This document shows positions 20,148 through 28,021 of a stretch of 64,000 nucleotides of DNA, piece after piece (position 1 is the stretch's first letter; every line of letters starts with the position of its first letter). Location of the stretch: NCBI RefSeq assembly GCF_947497025.1, contig NZ_CANMFC010000004.1, forward strand, positions 1-64,000, given 5' to 3'. The notes under the pieces were generated by a model, which saw only the letters and a list, made by a program, of their open reading frames with translations, was not told where the DNA came from and did not search any database. This stretch comes from an uncultured Kushneria sp. (GTDB lineage: Bacteria > Pseudomonadota > Gammaproteobacteria > Pseudomonadales > Halomonadaceae). The position numbers were made by a program, and so were the translations under genes.

Positions 20148-21089
20148 TCAGCCTGTGCTCGACACCGCCCTGGCACGCCGCGGGCGGGACCTGCGCACCG
20201 GCGCCGAAAGACAGACCAGACACACGATCACCAGAGCGATGCCAGCCCAGCCCAGCAGCGGCAAGCGCTCGCCGACAACCACGACGGCCAGAAGCGCCGC
20301 CACCACCGGCTCAAAGAGCGTGATGGTAGTGGCGGTACTGGCCGGCACTCTGGCAAGACCATACCCAAAGCCGAGATAGCCCAGAAACATCGGCACCAGC
20401 GCCATATAAAGCCCGACGGCGGCGTTACCCACTGATTCCAGCAGCGGCGCACCGGTGAGCAGCAGCACCGGCATCAGCATCACCCCGCCAACGCCAAAGG
20501 TCGCCCCCATGGCGGCGCGTGAAGGGATGCCCGCCTGCATCAGACGCCGCGCCGACCAGGAATAAAACGCGTAGGCCAGACCTGCCACCAGCCCCATCGC
20601 CACACCCTGCAGCACCTGTGTGGTACTGCCCACACCGGCGTGTGGCCCGGTCTCGGCCAGACACAAAAGCCCCATGCCGACCAGCCCCAGCGCCGCGCCA
20701 ATTCGCCAGCGTGCGCCGAGCCTCAAGCCGTCAAAACGCGATTCGATCAACGCCGAAAGCAGCGGCGCCGAGCCGATCGACACCACCGTGCCGATGGTGA
20801 CGCCGGCCAGGCGCATCGAGCCATAAAACGCCAGCGGATAGATCGCCACCGCCACGGCCCCGGAAAGCAACCAGGGCCAGCGCTCACGCAGCTGCGACCA
20901 ACCCCTGCGAATGTGTGGGGCTGCCACCAATGCCTGCAACAGTCCGCCCAGCCCCATCGCCACGGCGCCAATCGCCACGGCGCTGACATCCGGCGCGAAA
21001 GTCGCCGCCGTGCCCGTGGTGCCCCACAGGACGGCGGCGACCAGCACGCCGGCCACACCGAGAAGATGTTCACGAGAGGCAGTGTTCAT
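20148..21089 (-). CDS. EamA/DMT-family transporter
   Basis: A 313-aa membrane protein with about ten helices arranged as two EamA repeats, typical of drug/metabolite exporters. Recognisable pieces are VLVAAVLWGTTGTAATF in helix 1 and VPASTATTITLFEPVVAALLAVVVVGERL in the second repeat. Its start overlaps the stop of the upstream tetR gene in an ATGA junction, so both are one transcript under the 21696-21715 operator. The exported compound is unknown. Confidence 0.9.
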   Translation of the reverse strand: MNTASREHLLGVAGVLVAAVLWGTTGTAATFAPDVSAVAIGAVAMGLGGLLQALVAAPHIRRGWSQLRERWPWLLSGAVAVAIYPLAFYGSMRLAGVTIGTVVSIGSAPLLSALIESRFDGLRLGARWRIGAALGLVGMGLLCLAETGPHAGVGSTTQVLQGVAMGLVAGLAYAFYSWSARRLMQAGIPSRAAMGATFGVGGVMLMPVLLLTGAPLLESVGNAAVGLYMALVPMFLGYLGFGYGLARVPASTATTITLFEPVVAALLAVVVVGERLPLLGWAGIALVIVCLVCLSAPVRRSRPRRARAVSSTG

Positions 21090-21673
21090 GAGGCTTCCAC
21101 CAGAGCTCTGGCCATGTCATGGGCCTCATGAATACAGCGGCTGCTGCCTTCAAGGCCTGCACGCACCATCGCACCTTCCAGCAGAAAGGCGAGCTGCTGC
21201 GCCAGACGTGATGCTGTAGCCTCGTCTCCGGTCAGCTCTCCGAGCGGTGCCGCCAGCAGTGCTTCTACCTGCTGCTTGTGACGGCGCACTATCCTGCGCC
21301 CGTCATGCCCGACCGGCAGTTCGGCGGCAGCGTTCAATAGCCCGCAGCCGCGAAAGCCGCGTTCATAGGCCCACTTGGCGTGATCCTGATAGGCCAGAAA
21401 TACTGCCAGCACCCGAGCTTCAGGGGTAAAGGCCCGGGTCAACCGCGTCTCATAAAGCGCCAGCCACTCGGCGTGACGCGCCTCCAGATAGGCTGCTACC
21501 AGTGCCGCCTTGGAATCAAAGTTGTTATACAGGCTCTTTTTCGCCACGCCCGCACGCTTGACAATGGCATCAATGCCGGTGCCCGCAATGCCGTCGCTAT
21601 AAAACAGTACGGCTGCCGCACCGAGCAGTCGCTCGCGGGCACTGGCTGCCGGCGGGTTTTCAGGTGAGGTCAT
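21086..21673 (-). CDS. TetR/AcrR-family repressor
   Basis: The 195-aa product has a TetR helix-turn-helix (RERLLGAAAVLFYSDGIAGTGIDAIVKRAGVAKKSLYNNFDSK across residues 14-58) and a C-terminal ligand domain with an LLNAAAELP segment. The ATG at 21671-21673 is chosen; a GTG two codons upstream is possible. It is translationally coupled to the DMT exporter by a 4-bp overlap. A perfect 7-bp inverted repeat 23 bp upstream makes autorepression and inducible export likely. Confidence 0.92.
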   Translation of the reverse strand: MTSPENPPAASARERLLGAAAVLFYSDGIAGTGIDAIVKRAGVAKKSLYNNFDSKAALVAAYLEARHAEWLALYETRLTRAFTPEARVLAVFLAYQDHAKWAYERGFRGCGLLNAAAELPVGHDGRRIVRRHKQQVEALLAAPLGELTGDEATASRLAQQLAFLLEGAMVRAGLEGSSRCIHEAHDMARALVEAS

Positions 21674-21695
21674 GGGCACGATCCAGAATTGATGA

Positions 21696-21715
21696 TAGGT
21701 AGCCCAGTCTACCTA
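21696..21715. promoter_or_regulatory. TetR-type operator before tetR-DMT operon
   Basis: Perfect inverted repeat TAGGTAG-N6-CTACCTA, 23 bp upstream of the tetR start. Size and symmetry match TetR/AcrR family operators. Confidence 0.7.
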
Positions 21716-21860
21716 CTCCTGAATTCATATCAAAACAGTGCCGTGGCAAGGCCACCATTGCTGAAATCCGTGTATTAGTGTTTTTTTATGGCTGCGGGCG
21801 GGGCATTATAAGCCCTGGCCTTCTGGACAGGGGCCTTTAACAACGAGAAGGAAAGAAAAC

Positions 21861-21932
21861 ATGAGTCCCCGGCTACTCTTTATTCTCATGGCGTTTCTGG
21901 GTTTTACGATCCTGATACTGATTGACCGGTAA
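21861..21932 (+). CDS. putative 23-aa single-span membrane peptide
   Basis: ATG at 21861 preceded by GAGAAGGAAAG encodes MSPRLLFILMAFLGFTILIL followed by IDR and TAA. The peptide is almost entirely one hydrophobic helix with a positively charged residue at each end. It stands alone between the tetR promoter region and a strong terminator at 21978-22013, as a small independent transcript would. No family was recognised. Function unknown, and the call rests on the ribosome-binding site, composition and position. Confidence 0.5.
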   Translation: MSPRLLFILMAFLGFTILILIDR

Positions 21933-21977
21933 CCCTGAGCATTGCGAGGCACCCGCTTTTGGCTGTCCCCGGAACAC

Positions 21978-22013
21978 AAAAAAGCCCCGGCGCCGAAGCG
22001 TCGGGGCTTTTTT
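21978..22013. terminator. bidirectional terminator
   Basis: AAAAAAGCCCCG / CGGGGCTTTTTTT hairpin between the 23-aa ORF and the convergent DJ-1-like gene. Confidence 0.9.
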
Positions 22014-22027
22014 GATCACGTCTGCCT

Positions 22028-22717
22028 TCAGCGCTTGAGCGCTTCCAGCAGTTTTTCGGCGACGACCTCCGAGCTTGCCGGGTTCTGGCCGGTAATCACC
22101 AGACCATCTGCCACGGCAAACGGGGCAAAAGCCTCCACTTTCTGGTAGTCCGCACCGCGGCGCTTGAGCTCATCTTCCAGCAGATGCGGCACAACGTCGG
22201 TCAGACCAACGGCGGCCTCTTCCTCGTTGGTAAAGCCTGCCACCCTTTTACCCTTGATCACGAACTCGCCCTGCTCGTCCTTGAGGTTCAAAAACGCCGT
22301 GGGCGCGTGGCAGACCGAGGCAATCGGTTTTTGCTGGCGCAGAAAATCTTCCAGCAGTGCAATGGAGTCCTTATTGTCGGTGAGATCCCACAGCGGGCCG
22401 TGGCCGCCGGGATAGAACACGGTGTCGAAGTCCTCGGCCCGCATGTCGGCCAGCCGTACAGTCCTGGCGATGCGCGCCTTCGCGTCGTCATCGGCGTAGA
22501 AACGACGCGTAGCGTCGGTCTGGGCATCCTCGCCTTCACTGTTGGGATCGATCGGCGCGGCGCCGCCCTTTGGGGTGGCCAGCGTGATCTCGCAGCCGGC
22601 ATCAAGGAAGGTGTAATAAGGCGCGGCAAACTCTTCTGCCCAGAATCCGGTCTTGTGGCCGGTATCGCCCATTTCATCGTGAGAGGTCAGAACCATCAAA
22701 ATACGTGCAGCGCTCAT
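22028..22717 (-). CDS. DJ-1/PfpI (type 1 glutamine amidotransferase-like) protein
   Basis: A 229-aa cytoplasmic protein of the DJ-1/HchA-like group. Signature parts are GFWAEEFAAPYYTFLDAG near residue 25, the acidic segment FYPGGHGPLWDL, and the nucleophile elbow ASVCHAPTAF with the reactive Cys near residue 140. Relatives act as glyoxalase III, protein/nucleotide deglycase or holdase under stress; the activity here cannot be fixed. The ATG at 22715-22717 follows AGGAGTATTCC. Confidence 0.9.
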   Translation of the reverse strand: MSAARILMVLTSHDEMGDTGHKTGFWAEEFAAPYYTFLDAGCEITLATPKGGAAPIDPNSEGEDAQTDATRRFYADDDAKARIARTVRLADMRAEDFDTVFYPGGHGPLWDLTDNKDSIALLEDFLRQQKPIASVCHAPTAFLNLKDEQGEFVIKGKRVAGFTNEEEAAVGLTDVVPHLLEDELKRRGADYQKVEAFAPFAVADGLVITGQNPASSEVVAEKLLEALKR

Positions 22718-22852
22718 GGAATACTCCTGTCGCGTGAATTACCTCATAAGATGGTTGCGCACGGACCATATATCAAGGCGACACCATTGGGCCTTTTGTC
22801 ACAGGCAGGTGCACTGGCGCCAAAGGCGGCGGGCACGGCGAAAACCACGCGC

Positions 22853-22889
22853 AAAAAAAATGACCCCTCGGCGCATCACCGAAGGGTCA
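22853..22889 (-). terminator. terminator of the metallothionein gene
   Basis: Minus-strand stem TGACCCTTCGG / CCGAGGGGTCA (one wobble, 7-nt loop) followed by eight T, 51 bp after the stop codon at 22940. Confidence 0.85.
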
Positions 22890-22939
22890 CATCAGGCCAT
22901 CGTGACAGACCCTGCGCACCGGGTCTGTTCAGGCCGGGA

Positions 22940-23098
22940 TTACTCGCCGCAGCTGCAGTTGTGGCCGCAGCCTGTTGAACCATCGGCGTGGCCGGTGGCG
23001 CAGGCCTGGCAGCAGTACAGATTGCCGTCACGTTCAACGGCATTGTCGCCGACGGTGCAGGTGCATTTCGGGCAGGCACAGCTGGTCTGGTCAGACAT
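22940..23098 (-). CDS. bmtA: bacterial metallothionein (BmtA/SmtA family)
   Basis: A 52-aa cysteine-rich protein that binds zinc and cadmium in metal-thiolate clusters. It has ten Cys (residues 7, 9, 12, 14, 29, 30, 33, 44, 48, 50) and His 37 and 46, in the blocks CACPKCTC, YCCQACATGH and CGHNCSC. This matches the order seen in bacterial metallothioneins. The ATG at 23096-23098 follows AAGGAG at ideal spacing, so the longer open frame is not used. It has its own terminator. No SmtB-type repressor gene lies next to it. Confidence 0.93.
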   Translation of the reverse strand: MSDQTSCACPKCTCTVGDNAVERDGNLYCCQACATGHADGSTGCGHNCSCGE

Positions 23099-23235
23099 GG
23101 TCACGCTCCTTGATAAAGTGAACAATCCCCTTGTAAACCTTCTACCTGCTACAAGGTCAATGTTTATCAAACCCCGAATCTGCGCTTCTCGTTGCGCGCT
23201 CGGTCAAGGGCGTTTCGTGCCTTGCGAGCATGAAA

Positions 23236-23264
23236 AGGCCCACCGGCAGGGCACCGATGGGCCT
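23236..23264 (-). terminator. probable terminator of the 67-aa gene
   Basis: Stem AGGCCCACCGG / CCGATGGGCCT with one mismatch and a 7-nt loop, followed on the minus strand by TTTTC, 22 bp beyond the stop codon of the gene at 23287. Confidence 0.6.
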
Positions 23265-23286
23265 GAGGTTTTACGCAGCGAAGGGA

Positions 23287-23490
23287 TCAGCTGTCTTCAT
23301 TCAAGCGCTGGCAGTCTTCCTCGGCTTCCTCGCGCACTTCATATTCCTCGCTGACATAGTGCTCCTGCTGATTATCCCAGATGCGAAAGCACACCAGCGG
23401 TATGTCATCCATTTCCTTTTGCTGCTCACGATTGGGAGCGCCCTTCACGTGTGCGGTCGCGTGTTCATGCACTTCATAACGGCTCGCCAT
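23287..23490 (-). CDS. hypothetical 67-aa acidic protein
   Basis: Small soluble protein beginning MASRYEVHEHATAHVKG. It is rich in Glu/Asp toward the C-terminus (EEYEVREEAEEDCQRLNEDS) with no signal or membrane segment. GGGAGG sits 5 nt before the ATG at 23488-23490, and a hairpin follows the stop, so it looks like a genuine single-gene unit. No family was recognised. It lies between the metallothionein gene and uppP, both on the same strand. Confidence 0.7.
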   Translation of the reverse strand: MASRYEVHEHATAHVKGAPNREQQKEMDDIPLVCFRIWDNQQEHYVSEEYEVREEAEEDCQRLNEDS

Positions 23491-23595
23491 GCCTGCCTCC
23501 CGATGGATCAATAACAGGGAAAAGTGTGGTCATGAACAGCGTGAAATGCCACCGAACGCATCACGGAATCACACGCCGGGTGAGAAGCGCAGGGC

Positions 23596-24426
23596 TCAGG
23601 CCTGAGCCGTACTCCAGTCGATAATGCCGAAATACCACGTGGCCAGAATCAAAAGGCCAAACCCGACCCGATACCAGGCAAACACCGCATAGCTGTGGCT
23701 GGCGATGAACTTCAAAAGTGCCCGCACCGTCAGCATGGCGACAATAAAGGTCGTCACGAAGCCAATGGCGAAGATCGGCAGATCCTCCATGTGCAGAATG
23801 TCGCGATACTTCCACAGCGAATAGACCGTAGCGGCGACCATGGTCGGCATGGCGAGAAAAAACGAGAAGTCGGTGGCGGCCTTGCGCGACAGCCCGAACA
23901 GCAGCCCGCCGATGATGGTCGAGCCCGAACGCGAGGTACCGGGAATCAGCGCCAGACACTGCGCCAGCCCGACCTTGAGCGCCAGCTGCCAGGTCATGTC
24001 ATCGACTGTCTCCGCCTTGATCGTATGCTCGCGCTTTTCCGCCCAGAGCATGACGAACCCGCCGATGATCAGCGCGGTGGCCACGGTGATGGGATTGAAA
24101 AGCCAGTGCTCGATCAGATCGGCCAGCAACAGCCCCAGTATGACCGCAGGAATGAAGGCCACCAGCACGTTCAGTGCAAAGCGCTGCGCCTGCGGTTCGC
24201 GGGGTAGCCCCCGGACCACGCCAAGCACGCGCGCCCGAAACTCCCACATGACCGCCAGGATGGCGCCGAGCTGAATGACAATCTTGAACGCAGTGGCCGT
24301 GTCGCCGTTAAAGTTGAGCAGATCCCCTGCAATGATCAGATGCCCGGTACTGGAAACGGGCAGAAACTCGGTCAATCCTTCCAGTATACCCAGCACAAAG
24401 GCTTGAAGCGCCGCCAGAGTCAACAT
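23596..24426 (-). CDS. uppP: undecaprenyl-diphosphatase
   Basis: Inner-membrane enzyme (BacA/UppP) that dephosphorylates undecaprenyl pyrophosphate to recycle the lipid carrier for cell-wall synthesis; extra dosage gives bacitracin resistance. The 276-aa polytopic protein has both family motifs, [16 protein letters not shown] (about residues 16-31) and [10 protein letters not shown] (about 163-172). The length is normal. The ATG at 24424-24426 is the family start. It appears monocistronic. Confidence 0.96.
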   Translation of the reverse strand: MLTLAALQAFVLGILEGLTEFLPVSSTGHLIIAGDLLNFNGDTATAFKIVIQLGAILAVMWEFRARVLGVVRGLPREPQAQRFALNVLVAFIPAVILGLLLADLIEHWLFNPITVATALIIGGFVMLWAEKREHTIKAETVDDMTWQLALKVGLAQCLALIPGTSRSGSTIIGGLLFGLSRKAATDFSFFLAMPTMVAATVYSLWKYRDILHMEDLPIFAIGFVTTFIVAMLTVRALLKFIASHSYAVFAWYRVGFGLLILATWYFGIIDWSTAQA

Positions 24427-24692
24427 GTTACGTCCATCGGTAAGGTGTCATGAAGGCACGGACGCTATCGCATCCGCCCGGGCAAGCATAAAGGTGGCCG
24501 ATGATGTTGGCATATGGCGGGGTTGTCCAGTGCTCAAACGCCTGTCACGTATCCATCCCCTGCCCCTTGACATCTCGAGATATCAACGCTCCATGACTGC
24601 GGCGCCGGGAAAACATTCCCGCTTATCGTGAGATCAGAGGTCGAGATGCTCACAACGCACAACCATGAAAGGCGCTACATCAATGGCCATTG

Positions 24693-24848
24693 CTATAAGC
24701 CCTGCCACTCCTCCGCCGTGATGGCATAACGATCATGGTCTCGCCACTGCCCGGCAATATTGAGATAGCGCGGCGAGTGGCCCTCCAGCCTGAAGTCCAA
24801 CGCCATTACCTGTTTCATCAGCCCTTGCCCTGCCCTGTATTCCGCCAT
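24693..24848 (-). pseudogene. relic of a GNAT (RimJ/RimL-like) acetyltransferase
   Basis: In the 467-bp gap between uppP and bla the minus strand reads [17 protein letters not shown], a degenerate acetyl-CoA-binding motif A. It is joined directly to [20 protein letters not shown] and [14 protein letters not shown], which is the normal C-terminal tail of RimJ-type acetyltransferases. About 40 residues that should lie between them are missing, and the N-terminal half is gone (an in-frame TAG lies upstream). Identification is by motif memory only. The rest of the gap (24427-24692) shows nothing. Confidence 0.55.
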
Positions 24849-24893
24849 CGCTTCGGGCTATGTTGCCTGTTTTCATGACTCAGGAATGCTTCC

Positions 24894-25787
24894 ATGCCGC
24901 TGATCAATCGTCGTCGCCTGCTTTCTGCCGTTTCCCTGCTGCCGCTGGCCGCACTGCCCCTGCCAGCGCTTGCCAAAACGGGCGCTGGATCAAATGGTCA
25001 GGAGATTGAGCGCAGGCTTCAGGCACTGGAACAGCAGCACAAAGGGCAGCTGGGCGTGGCACTCATGAATGTGGGCACAGGCGCCGTAGTCAGTCATCGA
25101 GGCGATGAGCGGTTCTTGTTCAACAGTACGGGCAAGGTGTTCATTGCCGCCGCGGCACTGGCGCAGGTGGATCATGACAGGGAGTCGCTGGATCAGCGTA
25201 TCGAGGTCAAAAAATCTGATCTGACCGGCTGGACGCCCGTGACTGAAAAGCGGCTCGGCAGCCCGGGCATGACGATCGCGGAGCTCTGCCAGGCAGCGGT
25301 GGCCTGGAGCGATAACGCCGCCGCCAATCTTTTGATCGAGCGCCTTGGCGGCCCGGCGAAGGTGACTGCCTTTCTGCGCGACATCGGGGATACCACCACC
25401 CGGCTGGATCGCAACGAGCCGACGCTCAACGAGCATGACCACGAAGGAGACGAGCGCGACACGACCACCCCGCTGGCGATGATGCAGACCCTGCGCGCCC
25501 TGCTGCTGGGCGACGCGCTTTCCCCATCATCACGTCACCAGCTCGCCGCCTGGATGATCGAGGGCAAGACAGGTGACGCTCGCCTGCGCGCCGGTATGCC
25601 CGCCAGCTGGCTGATCGGTGAGAAAACCGGCACCAACAGCGTCGGCAACGCCGCGGATATCGGCATTGCCTGGCCTTCGGATCGCGGCGCGGTGATTGCG
25701 GTGGCCTATGTCTGTCTGCCGGAGGCCGACAAGGTGCGGCGCGATCAGGTCATCGCGGAGATCGGCCGGCTGTCGGCGAGCGTTTGA
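24894..25787 (+). CDS. bla: class A beta-lactamase with Tat-like signal
   Basis: Periplasmic serine beta-lactamase of 297 aa. All class A elements are present in order. The N-terminal signal has three arginines (NRRRLL) before a hydrophobic core ending LPALA, as in Tat substrates. Then come the nucleophile motif STGK, the SDN loop in AWSDNAAANLL, the omega-loop Glu with Asn in NEPTLNE, and KTG in GEKTGTNSVGNAADIG. The spacing between motifs is normal, so the enzyme is expected to be active. No AmpR-type regulator or mobile element flanks it, so it looks like a resident chromosomal gene. Spectrum cannot be read from sequence. Confidence 0.93.
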   Translation: MPLINRRRLLSAVSLLPLAALPLPALAKTGAGSNGQEIERRLQALEQQHKGQLGVALMNVGTGAVVSHRGDERFLFNSTGKVFIAAAALAQVDHDRESLDQRIEVKKSDLTGWTPVTEKRLGSPGMTIAELCQAAVAWSDNAAANLLIERLGGPAKVTAFLRDIGDTTTRLDRNEPTLNEHDHEGDERDTTTPLAMMQTLRALLLGDALSPSSRHQLAAWMIEGKTGDARLRAGMPASWLIGEKTGTNSVGNAADIGIAWPSDRGAVIAVAYVCLPEADKVRRDQVIAEIGRLSASV

Positions 25788-25812
25788 AGTCATGGCGAGC
25801 GTTTGGAGTCAT
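25775..25812 (+). repeat. 19-bp tandem duplication at the end of bla
   Basis: GGCGAGCGTTTGAAGTCAT at 25775-25793 is repeated with one change at 25794-25812. The first copy carries the bla stop codon, so the second copy is non-coding. A simple slippage duplication. Bases 25813-25977 hold nothing else visible. Confidence 0.8.
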
Positions 25813-25977
25813 ACCGGCGCCGATTTCATGCCTGGTCAGCCCCACGGAAATATCCGAGGGGCTGCCTTGTTGCACTGATCCTGCAGAGAGCACTGACACG
25901 CTTCAGCGACCCCTTTTGGCAGCAAATCCTTTTGGTCAGCCGGAACCGTTACCGGAAAGCGTTACAGCATCAAAGGA

Positions 25978-27441
25978 CTACTGATTGCCTTTAATACTCT
26001 TCGGCCCCAGGCGCGGCGCGATCATGTTTTCGGGTCGCAGGATATCCTGCAGGGTCTCTTCATCCAGCAGCTGCTCCTCGCGAACAAGTTCCAGTACCCC
26101 CCGGCCACTGACCAACGCCTGCTGGGCAATACGCGTCGAGTTCTCGTAGCCGATATAGGGGTTCAGTGCCGTCACCAGGCCGATGGAGGCTTCCACCAGC
26201 GCCTGGCAATGCGCCCTGTTTGCCGTAATACCGACAATGCACTGCTCACGCAGCATATCCATGGCCCGCGTCAGAAGGCGTATGGAGTCAAAAATCTTGT
26301 AAGCGATCAGTGGTTCCATGACATTCAGCTGCAGTTGTCCGGCTTCTGCCGCCATGGTCAGGGCAAGATCATTACCGATGACTTCAAAGGCCACCTGATT
26401 GACGGCTTCCGGGATCACCGGGTTTACCTTGCCGGGCATGATGGAGCTGCCCGGCTGGCGCGCCGGCAGATTGATTTCATTAAGCCCGGTACGCGGCCCG
26501 CTGGAGAGCAGGCGCAGGTCGTTGCAGATTTTTGAAAGCTTCACGGCCAGGCGCTTGAGCATGCCCGAGAAGAGGACAAAGGCACCCATGTCGGACGTGG
26601 CTTCAATCAGATCGGTCGCCGGCACCAGCGGCTGGCCGCTGATCCTTGCCAGCAGATTGACAGCGACATGCTGATAGCCCGGATCGGCATTGATCCCCGT
26701 GCCGATCGCGGTGCCGCCCAGATTGACCTCGCGAAGCAGCGGCGGGACCTGCTGACGCAAGTGGCCCAGATCCTCTCCCAGGGTCGTGGCGAACGCCTGA
26801 AACTCCTGGCCCAGCGTCATCGGCACCGCATCCTGCAGCTGGGTGCGCCCCATCTTCAACACATCAGCGAAGGCCTTTCCCCGCTCGGCGAAGGATTCAC
26901 ACAGCTGCTCCAGACTATCCAGCAGCGCATCATGACCCAACAGCAGGCCGAGGCGGATGGCCGTCGGATAGGCATCGTTGGTCGACTGCGACATGTTCAC
27001 GTCGTTATTGGGGTGCAGGTGATAATAACCACCCTTGGCGCGCCCCAGAATTTCCAGACCGACGTTGGCGATCACCTCATTGGCGTTCATGTTGGTCGAG
27101 GTGCCCGCCCCGCCCTGGATCATGTCGACCACAAACTGGTCGTGATAATGGCCATCAATGATGCACTGACTGGCCTCATGAATGGCCCTGAAGCGCTGCT
27201 CATCCAGATGGCCCAGATGATGATTGGCTTCTGCCGCAGCCTGTTTGACCATGGCCAGCGCCACGACCAGACGAGGATAATGGGAGAGCGGTACGCCACT
27301 GAGGTGGAAGTTGTTCACGGCACGCAGCGTTTGAATCCCGTAATATGCATCAGCCGGCACATCGAGCATGCCCAGCAAATCCTTTTCCTGACGAACGCCC
27401 GGGGTACTGTCACTCGAGCCAAATGTTTGAGACGAAGTCAT
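25978..27441 (-). CDS. aspA: aspartate ammonia-lyase
   Basis: Reversible deamination of L-aspartate to fumarate and ammonia. The 487-aa protein is a fumarase/aspartase superfamily member with GSSIMPGKVNPVIPE, and it carries aspartase-type segments: EKDLLGMLDVPADAYYGIQT, DMIQGGAGTSTNMNANEVIAN and MSQSTNDAYPTA. This separates it from FumC at 5733-7112. The ATG at 27439-27441 (GGTGGGAAT upstream) gives a normal N-terminus; a longer open frame adds a non-conserved hydrophobic stretch. The gene is isolated between bla and the AT-rich OLD region. Confidence 0.92.
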   Translation of the reverse strand: MTSSQTFGSSDSTPGVRQEKDLLGMLDVPADAYYGIQTLRAVNNFHLSGVPLSHYPRLVVALAMVKQAAAEANHHLGHLDEQRFRAIHEASQCIIDGHYHDQFVVDMIQGGAGTSTNMNANEVIANVGLEILGRAKGGYYHLHPNNDVNMSQSTNDAYPTAIRLGLLLGHDALLDSLEQLCESFAERGKAFADVLKMGRTQLQDAVPMTLGQEFQAFATTLGEDLGHLRQQVPPLLREVNLGGTAIGTGINADPGYQHVAVNLLARISGQPLVPATDLIEATSDMGAFVLFSGMLKRLAVKLSKICNDLRLLSSGPRTGLNEINLPARQPGSSIMPGKVNPVIPEAVNQVAFEVIGNDLALTMAAEAGQLQLNVMEPLIAYKIFDSIRLLTRAMDMLREQCIVGITANRAHCQALVEASIGLVTALNPYIGYENSTRIAQQALVSGRGVLELVREEQLLDEETLQDILRPENMIAPRLGPKSIKGNQ

Positions 27442-28021
27442 GCCGGTATTCCCACCCCACCGAAGAAGAAAAAAGATCAAGAGAAGCCAACCCGGCAACA
27501 CTACTCGCACCGACACTCACCGACCAATGCCGTTACCTTCTGTATCATGCCGGGTCGGCATATCGACGTTTGAAATGATGTGATCGGTGATTGTCGAACA
27601 GGCAAAAAATGAGGATCGGTTGCCCGACCTTGGTAGTGCTTTGTGATTCCATCAAGGCACCCTTGATGCATGCAGGATCGTGCGTGAAATAGCCCGATTT
27701 GCGGTTTTTTAAACGATCAGTACAGGAGGCGTGGGAAATTGTCAGGCAGGATAAAGCGACGGCCGAGGCAGGACTAGAAACAAACCGTAAGCGCATGAAA
27801 AGTAAAGGATAAGTTAATATATAAACAAAAAATATGCCAATTGGTATACCCTTACTCTCATCGTATAGCCTAACTGCTCTCCACATGACGACAAATATTC
27901 ATGAGAACAGAGGCTGCTTACAGCCATAAGAGGATGTTGAGACTTTCCTGCTCTTTAACCCTTCAAACACCGGCGCAGCAGCGCTGCGCCCGCGTGCTTT
28001 GGCTTGATATAATTCAATACG
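27442..28021. other. 580-bp non-coding stretch at the left edge of the AT-rich insert
   Basis: No credible gene. Near the aspA end is ATGCCG-N3-CGGCAT (a hairpin that would lie in the aspA leader). A perfect 8-bp inverted repeat CATCAAGG-CAC-CCTTGATG is at 27650-27668, and GGCGCAG-N5-CTGCGCC at 27972-27990 may end the OLD transcript, though without a T-run. Base composition drops to AT-rich from about 27780, which marks the approximate left border of foreign DNA. Confidence 0.5.

Noticed and set aside
27545-27886. 113-codon open frame left of the OLD gene
   Set aside because: No ribosome-binding site, no conserved motif and mixed composition; it crosses the compositional border.
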